Assembly: GCA_022843125.1 (NCBI GenBank)
Contig: JALHOG010000008.1
Location: forward strand, 1 to 64,000
Length of the DNA stretch: 64,000 bases
Direction of reading: 5' to 3'
DNA from: Ilumatobacteraceae bacterium
GTDB lineage: Bacteria > Actinomycetota > Acidimicrobiia > Acidimicrobiales > Ilumatobacteraceae
Position numbers and translations under genes: made by a program. This document shows, in pieces, positions 42,436 through 51,233 of this stretch (position 1 is its first letter; each line of letters starts with the position of its first letter). The notes beneath the pieces were generated by a model, which saw only the letters and a program-made list of their open reading frames with translations, searched no databases and had not been told where the DNA came from.

Positions 42436-44181
42436 GTGTCCGACAACGAAGGCGTGAACACGACCTGGATCGCAGACTCGACCATCGGGGAGCGATTCCC
42501 CGCGTGGACGCGAGGGAACGCAGCCGACGTGTTCCCCGAGCCGTTCAGTGTGCTCGGCACCGATCTGGTGCTGCTGCAGGGCATGTCGAGGGGTCTGCGC
42601 GACGCCTACATCGGGTTCGGCGCACTCGACTGGGAGGAGCTCGAGCATCCCGAGATGCCCGACCTGTTCATGCGGTTCGGCGGCTATCCGTACAACCCGT
42701 TGTCGATGATCCGGGTGTTCGGAGCGCGCATGCCCGGGGCATCGCCAGAGCTGATCGACCAGGCCTTCTTCGACGAGGGCGCCGACATCCCGACCTACGA
42801 GGCCGAGCCGTGGCACGAGAGCGAGAAGCACGCCGGTCTGCTCGGCGCGTCGGTCGGTTGGGCGCTGTCGGTCCAGTCGTTCCCGTTCCTCGACGACGAC
42901 AAGCAGGTCGCCGCGTCGCTGCGCGAGTCGCGCCCGAATCTGGCCGCGCTCGAGGACGCAGCGGTGGTGGCCCGCGCACGATCGATGGTGCCGTACATCC
43001 AGCTGACGTTCGACAACGCGATGCGCGTGTCGTCACTCGCATCGGTCGGCACCGGCATCCTCGGGGCGATCACCGCTGCGTTGGGCGACGCGACGATGGC
43101 GGTCCGGCTGCTCGCCGGCATCGAGGTCGACTCGTCCGCGCCGTCGCACGCGATGTGGACACTCGGTCGCCTGGCGGCGGAGTCGCCCGTGGTCGGCGCT
43201 GCGTTCGACGCCGGGCCGGACTCGGTGGTCGATCAGCTCCGCGCGTCGGGTGACCCGGCGGCCGCAGCGTTCCTGAACCACCTCGACCTGTTCTTCCGGC
43301 ATCACGGGTCGCGCGGGCCCAACGAGTACGACCCGATCTCGGTGTCGTGGGAGCTCTCCCCGCGCATCGCATTGGCGGCGATCGACCTGATGCGCCGCAG
43401 CGATGCCGGTTCGGCCCCGACCTCGCGCCAGGCCGCCTCGGTTGCCGAGCGCGACCGGTTGGTCGCGCAGATCCGCGAACAGCTCGCAGGTGACGCCGAG
43501 ACGCTCGGCACGTTCGAGGCGGGCCTCCACTCGGCCCAGCTGTTCCTCGCCGGCCGTGAACGGGCCAAGACCAACTGCGTGCGCGTGATCAACGAGATGC
43601 GTGTCGCACTGCACGAGCTGGGCCGCCGGTACGTCGAGCGGGGCCTGATCGAGCACGCTCAGCAGCTGTTCATGCTCGACAGCGACGAGCTCGATCACTT
43701 CCGTCACGATCCTGCTGCGCTGCAGGCGACGATCACCGAGCGCTGGGCCACGTACGAACGGCTGCGTCGGTACGAGCCGCTGTTTGCCGTCAATCACCGG
43801 GTACCCGACCTGTCGGAGATGTCGCCTCGCGAGGGCCACGGCATCGACCAGGTTGCTGCGGGCACGGTACTGCGCGGCGCCGCCGGTTCGGCCGGTGCTG
43901 CGACGGGTCGGGCGCGGGTGGTGCTCGACGCAGCCGACCCGGTGGGGCTCGAACCGGGCGACGTGTTGATCGCGCCGCAGACCGACCCGTCGTGGGTGCC
44001 GCTGTTCGTGCCGGCTGCTGCCGTCGTGGTGAACGTCGGTGCGCTCGGCAGCCACGCGATGATCGTGTCGCGCGAGCTCGGCATCCCCTGTGTGGTCGCC
44101 GTCGCCGATGCCACGAAGCGGATCCCCGACGGAGCGATGGTCACGGTCGACGGCAACGCCGGCACGGTCACGGTGCACTGA
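42436..44181 (+). CDS. PEP-utilising enzyme swivel-domain protein without ATP-grasp domain
   Basis: 581 residues; start GTG 42436 with gaggag before it. Residues about 470-581 form the swivelling phosphohistidine domain: GAAGSAGAATGRARVVLD, GDVLIAPQTDPSWVPLF and GALGSHAMIVSRELGIPCVVAV, with the phospho-accepting His in S-H-A. The first 450 residues are helical with no ATP-grasp motif, resembling the linker/central part of rifampicin phosphotransferase or phenylphosphate synthase. If real, the ATP-grasp partner must be elsewhere. It follows the CoA ligase by 43 bases, so it probably belongs to that operon. Role unknown; phosphoryl transfer to a small substrate is a guess. Confidence 0.75.
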   Translation: MSDNEGVNTTWIADSTIGERFPAWTRGNAADVFPEPFSVLGTDLVLLQGMSRGLRDAYIGFGALDWEELEHPEMPDLFMRFGGYPYNPLSMIRVFGARMPGASPELIDQAFFDEGADIPTYEAEPWHESEKHAGLLGASVGWALSVQSFPFLDDDKQVAASLRESRPNLAALEDAAVVARARSMVPYIQLTFDNAMRVSSLASVGTGILGAITAALGDATMAVRLLAGIEVDSSAPSHAMWTLGRLAAESPVVGAAFDAGPDSVVDQLRASGDPAAAAFLNHLDLFFRHHGSRGPNEYDPISVSWELSPRIALAAIDLMRRSDAGSAPTSRQAASVAERDRLVAQIREQLAGDAETLGTFEAGLHSAQLFLAGRERAKTNCVRVINEMRVALHELGRRYVERGLIEHAQQLFMLDSDELDHFRHDPAALQATITERWATYERLRRYEPLFAVNHRVPDLSEMSPREGHGIDQVAAGTVLRGAAGSAGAATGRARVVLDAADPVGLEPGDVLIAPQTDPSWVPLFVPAAAVVVNVGALGSHAMIVSRELGIPCVVAVADATKRIPDGAMVTVDGNAGTVTVH

Positions 44182-44209
44182 CCGTTCGTGCCCATCGGCC
44201 CGGGATCGG

Positions 44210-44605
44210 TCAGGGGTCGGGTGTCAGCCGCACGCGCTGGTCGATCGTGAGCTCCCGACGGGCGAACGTGGCGTCGCCTTCAGCGATCCGGATCAGGTCG
44301 TCGTACCGGCCGGCGACGCCCGACCATCCGGTGTCGGCCATCTCGAGCGCGAACAGGCCACAGCCTGCTGCGACGACCCCGTCGGGGCGCTCGATCACGC
44401 TGATGCCCGTCACGAAGTGGAGGGTCGGCACGGTCAGCTTCTCGCGGTAGAACGCGACGATCTCCCCACCCGAGCGCTCGACGCCGCGGACCACGAGCAC
44501 GCCGCCATCGTCGAAGCACGCCGCCACCGCGTCGGCATCGTGGGCGTCGACCGCAGCGATGTAGCGGTGGAGCAACCGGTGCACCTGCCACTCGACACCG
44601 CTCAC
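44210..44605 (-). CDS. SnoaL-like/NTF2-fold small protein
   Basis: 131 residues from GTG 44605, which overlaps the MFS stop (GTGA). VHRLLHRYIAAVDAHDADAVAACFDDGGVLVV and the following HFVTGISVIERPDG and GRYDDLIRIAEGDATFARREL follow the SnoaL/NTF2 cone fold, used for cyclases, isomerases and dehydratases. Asp and His residues in the cone could be catalytic, but the reaction is not clear. It is translationally coupled to the DHA2 transporter. Confidence 0.83.
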   Translation of the reverse strand: MSGVEWQVHRLLHRYIAAVDAHDADAVAACFDDGGVLVVRGVERSGGEIVAFYREKLTVPTLHFVTGISVIERPDGVVAAGCGLFALEMADTGWSGVAGRYDDLIRIAEGDATFARRELTIDQRVRLTPDP

Positions 44606-46047
44606 GGCGCGCTGCCGGAAGGGATCGGTTCGAGGCGGCGAGATGCGGCCCGCGACCTGGTTGCGGCGAGCGCGACGAAGATCGCAGCGTGGATGACCGC
44701 GACCAGGATCCACGCCCGCCGCGCCCCGGTCAGCAGCGCCGGGCCGGCCGCGTTGCCGAGCAGGGCGAAGCCGGCGGCGACCCCGAGGGCGCCGCCCATC
44801 CGGCGCACGAGTTGGATGATGCTGTTGCCGGTGCCGAGCAAGGCAACGGGCAGGGCGGCCAGGGCGGCGCCGGTGGTCACGGTGCCCGCCATGCCACTCC
44901 CGAAGCCGAACAGCAGCGCCATCGGCAGGTACGAACCCCAGAAGTCGGAGGTCGCCGACATCGTGGTGGTCGCCCAGATCATCGCGACGATGTTCACGGA
45001 GGTGCCGAGGCCGATCGCCGCGTTCGAACCCCAGCGGATCACGATCTGCCCGCCCAGCGGGGAAGCGATCGTGGAGAGCACCTGGCTGACGGCGAGCGCG
45101 AGTCCGATCTGGCGGATCGACCAGCCCCACAGCTCGCTCATCACCAGCGGGGCCGTGAGGAACCATGCGAAGAAGCCCGCCTGCTGGAGCGCGCCGCCGG
45201 CGAGGTTGGCGGCGTAGAGGCGGATGCGCAGCAGCGACAGGTCGAGCAGCGGATCGGAGGCGACCACCGACCGGCGGAGCAGGAACGCCACGCCGGCGAT
45301 CGCGATCGCGCCGACCGCGATCGTGCGCGGCGACGTCCATCCCCAGCGCCCACCGTCGGCGAGGACCACCATCGTGAGCCCCAGCGCCGGTGGCCCGATC
45401 AGGAAACTCCATCGGTCGGATCGGCCCGACTGACTGGCCGGGGCCTGCTCCACCAGCACCCGTCGCCCGAGCACGATCGCGAGCACGCCGATCGGGACCA
45501 CGAGCGCGAACGCCAAACGCCAGTCGCGCTCGACGACCAGGGCACCGATCGGCGGCGTGGTCCAGGCGGCGATCGACCCGACCATGCCCCATGCGCCGAT
45601 CAGCACCGCCGACTTCGCGGCAGGGAACATCGGGAACGCGAGCGCGAGGGCGCCGGAGGTGATGAAGGCGGCGCCCGCCCCCTGGAGCGCTCGCGATGCG
45701 ATCAACATCCACACGGTGGGCGCGGCCGCCGTGAGCGCGACCCCGAACGTGAACAACGTCATGCCGGCGAGGAAGACGCGCTTGCGGCCGTGGCGGTCAC
45801 CGAGCCGGCCGCCGACCAGGAGCAGTGAGGCTTGGGCGACGAGGAAGCTGGTGGCGGCCCAACCGACGGTGCTGCGCGACACCTCGTCGAAGCGACGCGC
45901 GATGACCGGCAGAGCGAGCGCGATGAGGGTCGCGTCGACCATGTAGAGCACCTGGCTCATCGAGGCGACGCCGGCCGCGGTCCACGCCCGGGTACGCATC
46001 GCACGGTCGGTGTCCCACCGATCGAGCGCCCGCCCCGCGTCCGACAT
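44602..46047 (-). CDS. MFS transporter, DHA2 (EmrB/QacA) type
   Basis: 481 residues, 14 predicted helices. Helix 1 motif VDATLIALALPVIARRF (motif D1-like), loop GGRLGDRHGRKRVFLAG (motif A), RALQGAGAAFITSGALALAF (motif B) and GAWGMVGSIAAWTTPPIGALVVERDWRLAF (motif C) are clear. Members export drugs, dyes or metabolites using the proton gradient. ATG 46047 chosen; a second ATG at 45999 is possible. It forms an operon with the SnoaL-like gene and is divergent from the RTX-like protein. Confidence 0.9.
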   Translation of the reverse strand: MSDAGRALDRWDTDRAMRTRAWTAAGVASMSQVLYMVDATLIALALPVIARRFDEVSRSTVGWAATSFLVAQASLLLVGGRLGDRHGRKRVFLAGMTLFTFGVALTAAAPTVWMLIASRALQGAGAAFITSGALALAFPMFPAAKSAVLIGAWGMVGSIAAWTTPPIGALVVERDWRLAFALVVPIGVLAIVLGRRVLVEQAPASQSGRSDRWSFLIGPPALGLTMVVLADGGRWGWTSPRTIAVGAIAIAGVAFLLRRSVVASDPLLDLSLLRIRLYAANLAGGALQQAGFFAWFLTAPLVMSELWGWSIRQIGLALAVSQVLSTIASPLGGQIVIRWGSNAAIGLGTSVNIVAMIWATTTMSATSDFWGSYLPMALLFGFGSGMAGTVTTGAALAALPVALLGTGNSIIQLVRRMGGALGVAAGFALLGNAAGPALLTGARRAWILVAVIHAAIFVALAATRSRAASRRLEPIPSGSAP

Positions 46048-46262
46048 CGGCGGCGAGAGTAGCAAGCCGAAGAAGCCGCACCACGACCCGACGGTGCCGC
46101 TCCGCTGCCGCCCACTCCGGCTGCGCGCCCCCATCGCGGTGCACGCGCGAACGCATGTCACACCCTTCGGTCGCGAACCGCTTGCGCACCTGACCCGTAC
46201 CGACGGGTGCAACGAAGGTCGGCCGATCCACGGCGGGCGGGGTCTCACGAAGGAGCACAGAC

Positions 46263-49244
46263 ATGAGGGCAGGAAACAGCAGGAGCGACAGGCGGTTGCG
46301 GCGAAAGGTGATCGTCGGCACCGTGATCGGGGCGGGAGCCCTCGTCCTGGGGACGCAGCAGGCGAGTGCAGCCACCTCGGCTGTCTACGCCCGCGGTGTG
46401 CTGACGGTGTTCGGCGACGGCGGCAACAACGACGTCAGGATCAGCCGTGACACGGCTGGAACGATCGTGATCAACGGCGGTGCCATCAAGGTGCTCGGCG
46501 GTACGCCGACGGTTTCGAACACGCAACTCATCCAGGTCTTCGGCCTCGGCGGCAACGACACGATCCGGCTCGACGAAGCCGGCGGCGCGCTGCCGCGGGC
46601 GATCCTGTTCGGCGGGAGCGGCAATGACGTGCTCACGGGCGGTGCGGGCGCCGATCTGCTGTTCGGGCAGGACGGCGCCGACATCGTGCACGGTCAGGGT
46701 GGTTCCGACAGCCTGTTCGGTGGCCGTGGCAACGACATGCTGCTCGGTGGCGACGCTGACGACAAGGTCTTCGGGGAGAGCGGCAACGACCGGATGGTCT
46801 GGAATCCGGGCGACGACACCGACCTGAACGAAGGCGGCGCCGGCGTCGACACCACCGAGGTCAACGGCGGCAACGGAGCGGAGTCGTTCACAGCGACCGC
46901 CAACAGCGCGCGTGTGCGTTTCGACCGTGTCGACCCGGCCCCGTTCGCGATCGACATGGGCGCCACGGAGAATCTGGTGCTCAATGCCAACGGTGGCGAC
47001 GACAGGTTCGACGCGTCCGGGAACCTCGCTGCTCTGATCAAGCTCACCGTCGACGGCGGAGCGGGCAACGACCAGCTGCTCGGCGGGAACGGCGTGGACC
47101 TGTTGGCCGGCGGCGACGGCAACGACTTCGTCGACGGCCAACAGGGCAACGACGTGGCGCTGCTCGGTACCGGTGACGACGTCTTCCAGTGGGATCCGGG
47201 CGACGGCAGCGACGTCGTCGAGGGGCAGGTCGGCGCCGACACCATGGTCTTCAACGGCAGCGGGGGCAACGAGCGGTTCGACGCGTCTGCGAACGGCGAG
47301 CGTCTTCGCTTCACCCGCGACCTCGGCAACATCGTGATGGACACCGACGGCATCGAGGTCGTCGACCTGAACGCCGTGGGAGGCGTCGATGAGTTCGTCG
47401 TCAACGACCTCGCCGGAACCGACGTGGTGCGAGTCGACACCGACCTTGCGGCCGCGGTGGGCGGCACGACCGGCGACGGGCAGGCGGACACCGTGATCGT
47501 CAACGGCACCGGCGGCGACGACGTGATCGACGTCGTCGGGAGCGGTACGTCGGCGTCGGTGGTCGGGCTCGCCGCGCAGGTGAACATCACGAACATCGAT
47601 GCAGCCGGCGACGCGCTCGTCGTCAACGCGTCGAACGGTGACGACAGCGTGAACGCGAGCACGTTGGCGGCGGGCGTCGTCACGCTGACGATCGACGGCG
47701 GCGAAGGCGGCGACTCGCTGTTCGGCTCGCGGGGCGCCGAGACGATCCTGGGCGGCGGCGGCGACGACTTCGTCGACGGCCAACAGGGCGACGACATCGC
47801 GCTGCTCGGTACCGGTGACGACGTGTTCCAGTGGGATCCGGGCGACGGCAGCGACGTCGTCGAGGGGCAGGACGGCACCGACAACATGCTGTTCAACGGC
47901 GCCGCCGCCTCGGAGAACATCGACATCTCGGCGAACGGTCCACGCGTGCGGTTCTTCCGTGATGTCGCCAACGTGGTCATGGATCTCGACGACGTCGAGT
48001 CGATCGACTTCATCGCCCTCGGCGGCGCCGACAACGTCGTCGTCGGCGACCTGAGCGGCACCGACCTCATTGCGATCCGCACCGACCTGAGCGGTCCCAC
48101 AGGCGGTGGCGACGGGCAGGTGGACACGATCACGGTGAACGGCACCAACAGCCCCGACAACTTCAGGGCCGAAGGCGACGCCACCGGCGTCGACGTGTTC
48201 GGGCTGCACGCCACGGTCAGCATCGTGTCACCCGAGGCAGCCAATGACCGGCTGACGCTCAACGCACTCGGCGGTAACGACGTCGTCGACGCCACCGCCC
48301 TGGCGGCCGACACGATCCAGCTCACGATGAACGGCGGCCTCGGTACCGACATCTTGGTCGGCGGTGCAGGCAACGACGTGTTCAACGGCGGTGACGGCGA
48401 TGACGTCGCAGTGATGGGCGCCGGCGACGACACGTTCGTCTGGAACCCGGGCGACGACGACGATGTGCTCGAGGGCCAGGCCGGCTTCGACCGGATGGCC
48501 TTCAACGGTGCCAACATCGGAGAGAACATCGACATCACCGCCAACGGCGGGCGGGTGCGGTTCTTCCGCAACATCGCCAACGTCACGATGGATCTCGACG
48601 ACGTCGAGCGCATCGACTTCGCCGCTCTCGGCGGTCCCGACACGATCGTCGTCAACGATCTGACCGGCACCGACGTGACCGAGGTCAACACCGACCTGGG
48701 TGCCGGCGATGGTCAGCCCGACAACGTCGTCGTGCAGGCCACGAACGGTGATGACGTGATGGTGGTGTCGGGCGACTCGGGCGGCACCTCGGTCATCGGC
48801 CTCGCTGCCCAGATCAACATCACCAACGCCGAGCCGAGCGTCGACCGGCTGACGGTCAACGCGCTCGCTGGCGACGACGTGGTCGACGCATCCGGACTCC
48901 GGGTCGGCGCGATCCGGTTCACCGCCAACGGCGACGCCGGCGACGATGTCATCATCGGCGGCGACGGCGACGACGTGCTGAACGGCGGCGAGGGTGACGA
49001 CATCCTGCTCGGCGGCCCGGGGACCGACGTGATCGACGGCAGTGGCGGTGACGACATCGAGATCCAGCTCTTCACCGGTGACGCGTCAGCACCGGCGATC
49101 TCGGCAACCGTGGCCGACGACGCATGGCTGGCGGAAAACGCCCGAATCGTCGACGGCACGAGCGTGGTCGACGTCGGCGGCGAGGAGCGCTCGCTGCCGG
49201 TTGCCGACCTGTCCCCGTTGATCGACGACACCACGTCGTCCTGA
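46263..49244 (+). CDS. Secreted RTX-like repeat protein
   Basis: 993 residues. The signal MRAGNSRSDRRLRRKVIVG then TVIGAGALVLGTQQASA ends at an A-S-A site, so Sec or Tat-like export. The mature protein repeats G-G-x-G-N-D-x-L units (FGGSGNDVLTGGAGADLLFG, LNGGEGDDILLGG) interspersed with beta segments of the type NGxGGNERFDASANGxRVRF. Three to four modules of about 214 residues are seen. RTX nonapeptides bind calcium. An N-terminal signal instead of a type I secretion tail fits actinobacterial members. Likely cell-surface or matrix. Ribosome site gaaggag before the ATG. Confidence 0.87.
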   Translation: MRAGNSRSDRRLRRKVIVGTVIGAGALVLGTQQASAATSAVYARGVLTVFGDGGNNDVRISRDTAGTIVINGGAIKVLGGTPTVSNTQLIQVFGLGGNDTIRLDEAGGALPRAILFGGSGNDVLTGGAGADLLFGQDGADIVHGQGGSDSLFGGRGNDMLLGGDADDKVFGESGNDRMVWNPGDDTDLNEGGAGVDTTEVNGGNGAESFTATANSARVRFDRVDPAPFAIDMGATENLVLNANGGDDRFDASGNLAALIKLTVDGGAGNDQLLGGNGVDLLAGGDGNDFVDGQQGNDVALLGTGDDVFQWDPGDGSDVVEGQVGADTMVFNGSGGNERFDASANGERLRFTRDLGNIVMDTDGIEVVDLNAVGGVDEFVVNDLAGTDVVRVDTDLAAAVGGTTGDGQADTVIVNGTGGDDVIDVVGSGTSASVVGLAAQVNITNIDAAGDALVVNASNGDDSVNASTLAAGVVTLTIDGGEGGDSLFGSRGAETILGGGGDDFVDGQQGDDIALLGTGDDVFQWDPGDGSDVVEGQDGTDNMLFNGAAASENIDISANGPRVRFFRDVANVVMDLDDVESIDFIALGGADNVVVGDLSGTDLIAIRTDLSGPTGGGDGQVDTITVNGTNSPDNFRAEGDATGVDVFGLHATVSIVSPEAANDRLTLNALGGNDVVDATALAADTIQLTMNGGLGTDILVGGAGNDVFNGGDGDDVAVMGAGDDTFVWNPGDDDDVLEGQAGFDRMAFNGANIGENIDITANGGRVRFFRNIANVTMDLDDVERIDFAALGGPDTIVVNDLTGTDVTEVNTDLGAGDGQPDNVVVQATNGDDVMVVSGDSGGTSVIGLAAQINITNAEPSVDRLTVNALAGDDVVDASGLRVGAIRFTANGDAGDDVIIGGDGDDVLNGGEGDDILLGGPGTDVIDGSGGDDIEIQLFTGDASAPAISATVADDAWLAENARIVDGTSVVDVGGEERSLPVADLSPLIDDTTSS
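47124..47229 (+). repeat. Internal direct repeat of RTX gene, copy 1
   Basis: 106 bases encoding FVDGQQGNDVALLGTGDDVF and following residues. Nearly identical to 47766-47871, 642 bases downstream, showing recent module duplication or gene conversion. Confidence 0.85.
47766..47871 (+). repeat. Internal direct repeat of RTX gene, copy 2
   Basis: Second copy of the 106-base repeat. It differs from copy 1 at only a handful of bases. The spacing of 642 bases equals 214 codons, the module length. Confidence 0.85.
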
Positions 49245-49255
49245 CTCACGGAGTG

Positions 49256-49300
49256 CGGCGCCGGCGCCAGGACCACTCGTTGGTCCGGGCGCCGGCGCCG
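49256..49300. terminator. Long hairpin after the RTX-like gene
   Basis: 20-base arms with one mismatch and a 5-base loop (ctcgt): CGGCGCCGGCGCC-x-GGACCA on the left. It starts 12 bases after the RTX stop. No T-run. Very GC-rich and stable. Confidence 0.75.
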
Positions 49301-49325
49301 TGGCGCGTCGAGCAGCTCTGGCCGG

Positions 49326-49475
49326 TCAGCAGTCGGTGTCCTGGGCGAGCAGGCAGAGCCCGAGCTCCATCGGCCCTCCGACGCAGGGGTCGATGAGGCG
49401 GTAGTGGATGCGGGTGCCTCCTCGTCTTGGCGCCGAGCACCGCCAGGTGGTGGGCAGCGTCGTCTCGGTCAGCGG
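49326..49475 (-). pseudogene. ArsR-type regulator remnant
   Basis: On the minus strand, DDAAHHLAVLGAK in one frame and RRGGTRIHYRLIDPCVGG then MELGLCLLAQ in the next frame join into the end of an ArsR winged helix (recognition helix, wing with G-T-R-x-Y-Y-R-L, then C-terminal helix). The usual 8-10 residues between L-x-V-L and R-x-G-T are missing and the frame changes. No upstream half is visible. A deletion remnant is the simplest reading; moderate to low confidence. Confidence 0.4.
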
Positions 49476-49557
49476 TCGTCGCGACCGACCGCATCGGCGG
49501 CGGTCCACGTCCAACACCCGCACTGAACGACGATCTCGCGGCGTGGGAGGATCTGGC

Positions 49558-49965
49558 ATGCGTCTGTTCGGGTCGGCGATCGACGACACGTTGCTGGAGA
49601 TCCGGCGATCGCAGCACCTGTGGGCGCATCGTGGCGATCCGTGCGGGCTCCTGCTCGGCGTCGACGAGCCGATCGGTTACGACTGCGAGCCGCCTCAGTT
49701 CCGCGCCTTCTGCGCCACAGGTGGTGACGGCGACCATGACGGTCTCTGGATCGACGACCCCGATCAGACCCACAGCCCGTTCTTCGTGCTCCTGAGCCCG
49801 TCGGACTTCGGTGATCCGGTCCAACTCCTCGCGTCGTCCACCGACGAGTGGCTCGCGCTCGTGGGGCAGCGAGCGGAACGTTCCGGCGACGTTCGGCATC
49901 GAGCGGTGCAGCGCCGTCGAGAGCTGCAGCTTCCGGCAGTCGGCGCCGGCGATTCGAACTGGTGA
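49558..49965 (+). CDS. Small hypothetical protein
   Basis: 135 residues from ATG 49558, with gtgggagga in front. Acidic first part (DDTLLEIRRSQHLW, DGDHDGLWIDDPDQTHSPFFVLLSP) and a basic, low-complexity last 30 residues (RAVQRRRELQLP), which may be a frame extension. No family recognised, no signal or membrane segment. The gene converges on the monooxygenase-like gene with a 19-base gap. Confidence 0.5.
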   Translation: MRLFGSAIDDTLLEIRRSQHLWAHRGDPCGLLLGVDEPIGYDCEPPQFRAFCATGGDGDHDGLWIDDPDQTHSPFFVLLSPSDFGDPVQLLASSTDEWLALVGQRAERSGDVRHRAVQRRRELQLPAVGAGDSNW

Positions 49966-49984
49966 CCTGACGTCGGGCCGGGCG

Positions 49985-50359
49985 TCAGGATCGGTCGGTG
50001 CTCGGGCCGAACCCTGCGGAGGGGGTGCCGTGCTCGTCGTAGACGGGGGCGGTGACGCTGACGAGATGCTTCGCCGTGACGCTGGCTCCAGCTCGTGGGA
50101 ACCGGCGGAGGACCGCCCGCATCGCCGCGTAGTTGGGGTGGGCGAAGTGCGCGTCGAGCGCGGCGGCATCGGTCCACAGCTCGTACACCTGGACCACGGT
50201 CGGATCGACGGGGTCGGCGGCGAAGCAGTACGCGAGGCAGCCCGGCTCGCCGTCGCGGGTCGACCGTTGCAGATCGGCGGACGCGGCGACCGCACCGTCT
50301 CGCGCGTCGGGCGTCGCGAACGAGATGGTGCCCGCGACCACGATCATGCCGGCGATCAC
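49985..50359 (-). CDS. Antibiotic biosynthesis monooxygenase (ABM)-domain protein
   Basis: 124 residues. MIVVAGTISFATPDARDGAVA, EPGCLAYCFAADPVDPTVVQVYELW, and DAHFAHPNYAAM are the ABM ferredoxin-like half-barrel: strand, helix, strand with the W-x-x-x-x-A-x-x-x-H pattern. Members are cofactor-free oxygenases or heme-binding proteins; some are stress proteins. ATGA overlap with the SDR gene upstream puts them on one transcript, in a block with the Rieske oxygenase. Confidence 0.82.
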   Translation of the reverse strand: MIAGMIVVAGTISFATPDARDGAVAASADLQRSTRDGEPGCLAYCFAADPVDPTVVQVYELWTDAAALDAHFAHPNYAAMRAVLRRFPRAGASVTAKHLVSVTAPVYDEHGTPSAGFGPSTDRS

Positions 50360-51180
50360 TGGTCGTCGGTGCCGGCGATGCCGACCATCTTCGGTTCGGC
50401 GCTCGCGAACCGGGGCGAGCCGCCGTTGATCGTGCGGCCGTAGTCGACGACGAGCGTGTGGCCGTTCACGAACGCCGCCTCGTCACTCGCGAGGTAGAGC
50501 GCTGCGTTCGCGATGTCGATCGCGTCGCCGGCGCGACCGTAGCGCTCGCGGGCCGACGCGGCGACGGCTTCCAGGTCGGTGGCGTCGCCGGTGGTGACGA
50601 CCGCGGTGAGCGGGGTCGGGATCGTGCCGGGCGCGATCGCGTTGCAGCGCACACCCTTGGTGCCGAGCTCGGCGGCGACCGACTTGGTGAGGCCGATCAC
50701 CGCGGTCTTGGCGGTGGTGTACGCGTGCGGTCCGAGCCCGCCCATCACCCCCGCCGCGCTCGAGGTGCTGATGATCGAGCCCGAGCCCTGCGGCACCATC
50801 ACCCGGGCCGCGTGCTTGCAGCCGTAGAACACCGAGTGCAGGAGGATGTCGATCGAGCGCGTCCACGCCGCGGCGTCGGTGTCGGCGATCGGCCCGATCG
50901 CACCGACCACGCCGGCGTTGTTGAACATCACGTCGAGGCGCCCCCACGTGTCGACGGCGAGCTGGATGGCCGCGGCGACCGCGTCTTCGCTCGTGACGTC
51001 GCAGTGCACGAATCGTGCCGCGTCGCCGAGCGCCGCCGCGACGGCCTCACCGCGATCGACCTGCACGTCGGCCACGACGACGCGCGCGCCCTCCTCGACG
51101 AAGCGGCGGACGGTCGCCTCGCCGATCCCGCTCGCTGCCCCGGTCACCACGGCCACACGGCCGTCGAGACGATCCCCCAT
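50356..51180 (-). CDS. Short-chain dehydrogenase/reductase
   Basis: 274 residues from ATG 51180. Cofactor motif VTGAASGIGEA (T-G-x3-G-x-G), acidic D at the end of strand 2 (VVADVQ) which favours NAD, NNAG (FNNAGVVG), catalytic Ser in STSSAAG, and Y-x3-K in AYTTAKTAV. All catalytic residues present. Downstream of the Rieske gene by about 53 bases and overlapping the ABM gene. It probably oxidises a hydroxyl made by the oxygenase. Confidence 0.92.
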   Translation of the reverse strand: MGDRLDGRVAVVTGAASGIGEATVRRFVEEGARVVVADVQVDRGEAVAAALGDAARFVHCDVTSEDAVAAAIQLAVDTWGRLDVMFNNAGVVGAIGPIADTDAAAWTRSIDILLHSVFYGCKHAARVMVPQGSGSIISTSSAAGVMGGLGPHAYTTAKTAVIGLTKSVAAELGTKGVRCNAIAPGTIPTPLTAVVTTGDATDLEAVAASARERYGRAGDAIDIANAALYLASDEAAFVNGHTLVVDYGRTINGGSPRFASAEPKMVGIAGTDDQ

Positions 51181-51233
51181 CAGTTGCTCCTTCGTCGGTT
51201 GCCGGCGGTTGGTGTTCGCGAGATGCCCGCGGA

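Noticed and set aside
47124-47871. CRISPR-like or mobile repeat
   Set aside because: The two long repeats are in-frame coding modules of one gene, not spaced short repeats; no CRISPR array was found anywhere in the window.
46694-48691. 665-residue Ser/Pro-rich open frame on the minus strand
   Set aside because: Mirror of the RTX repeats in the plus-strand gene, without start signal or family features.
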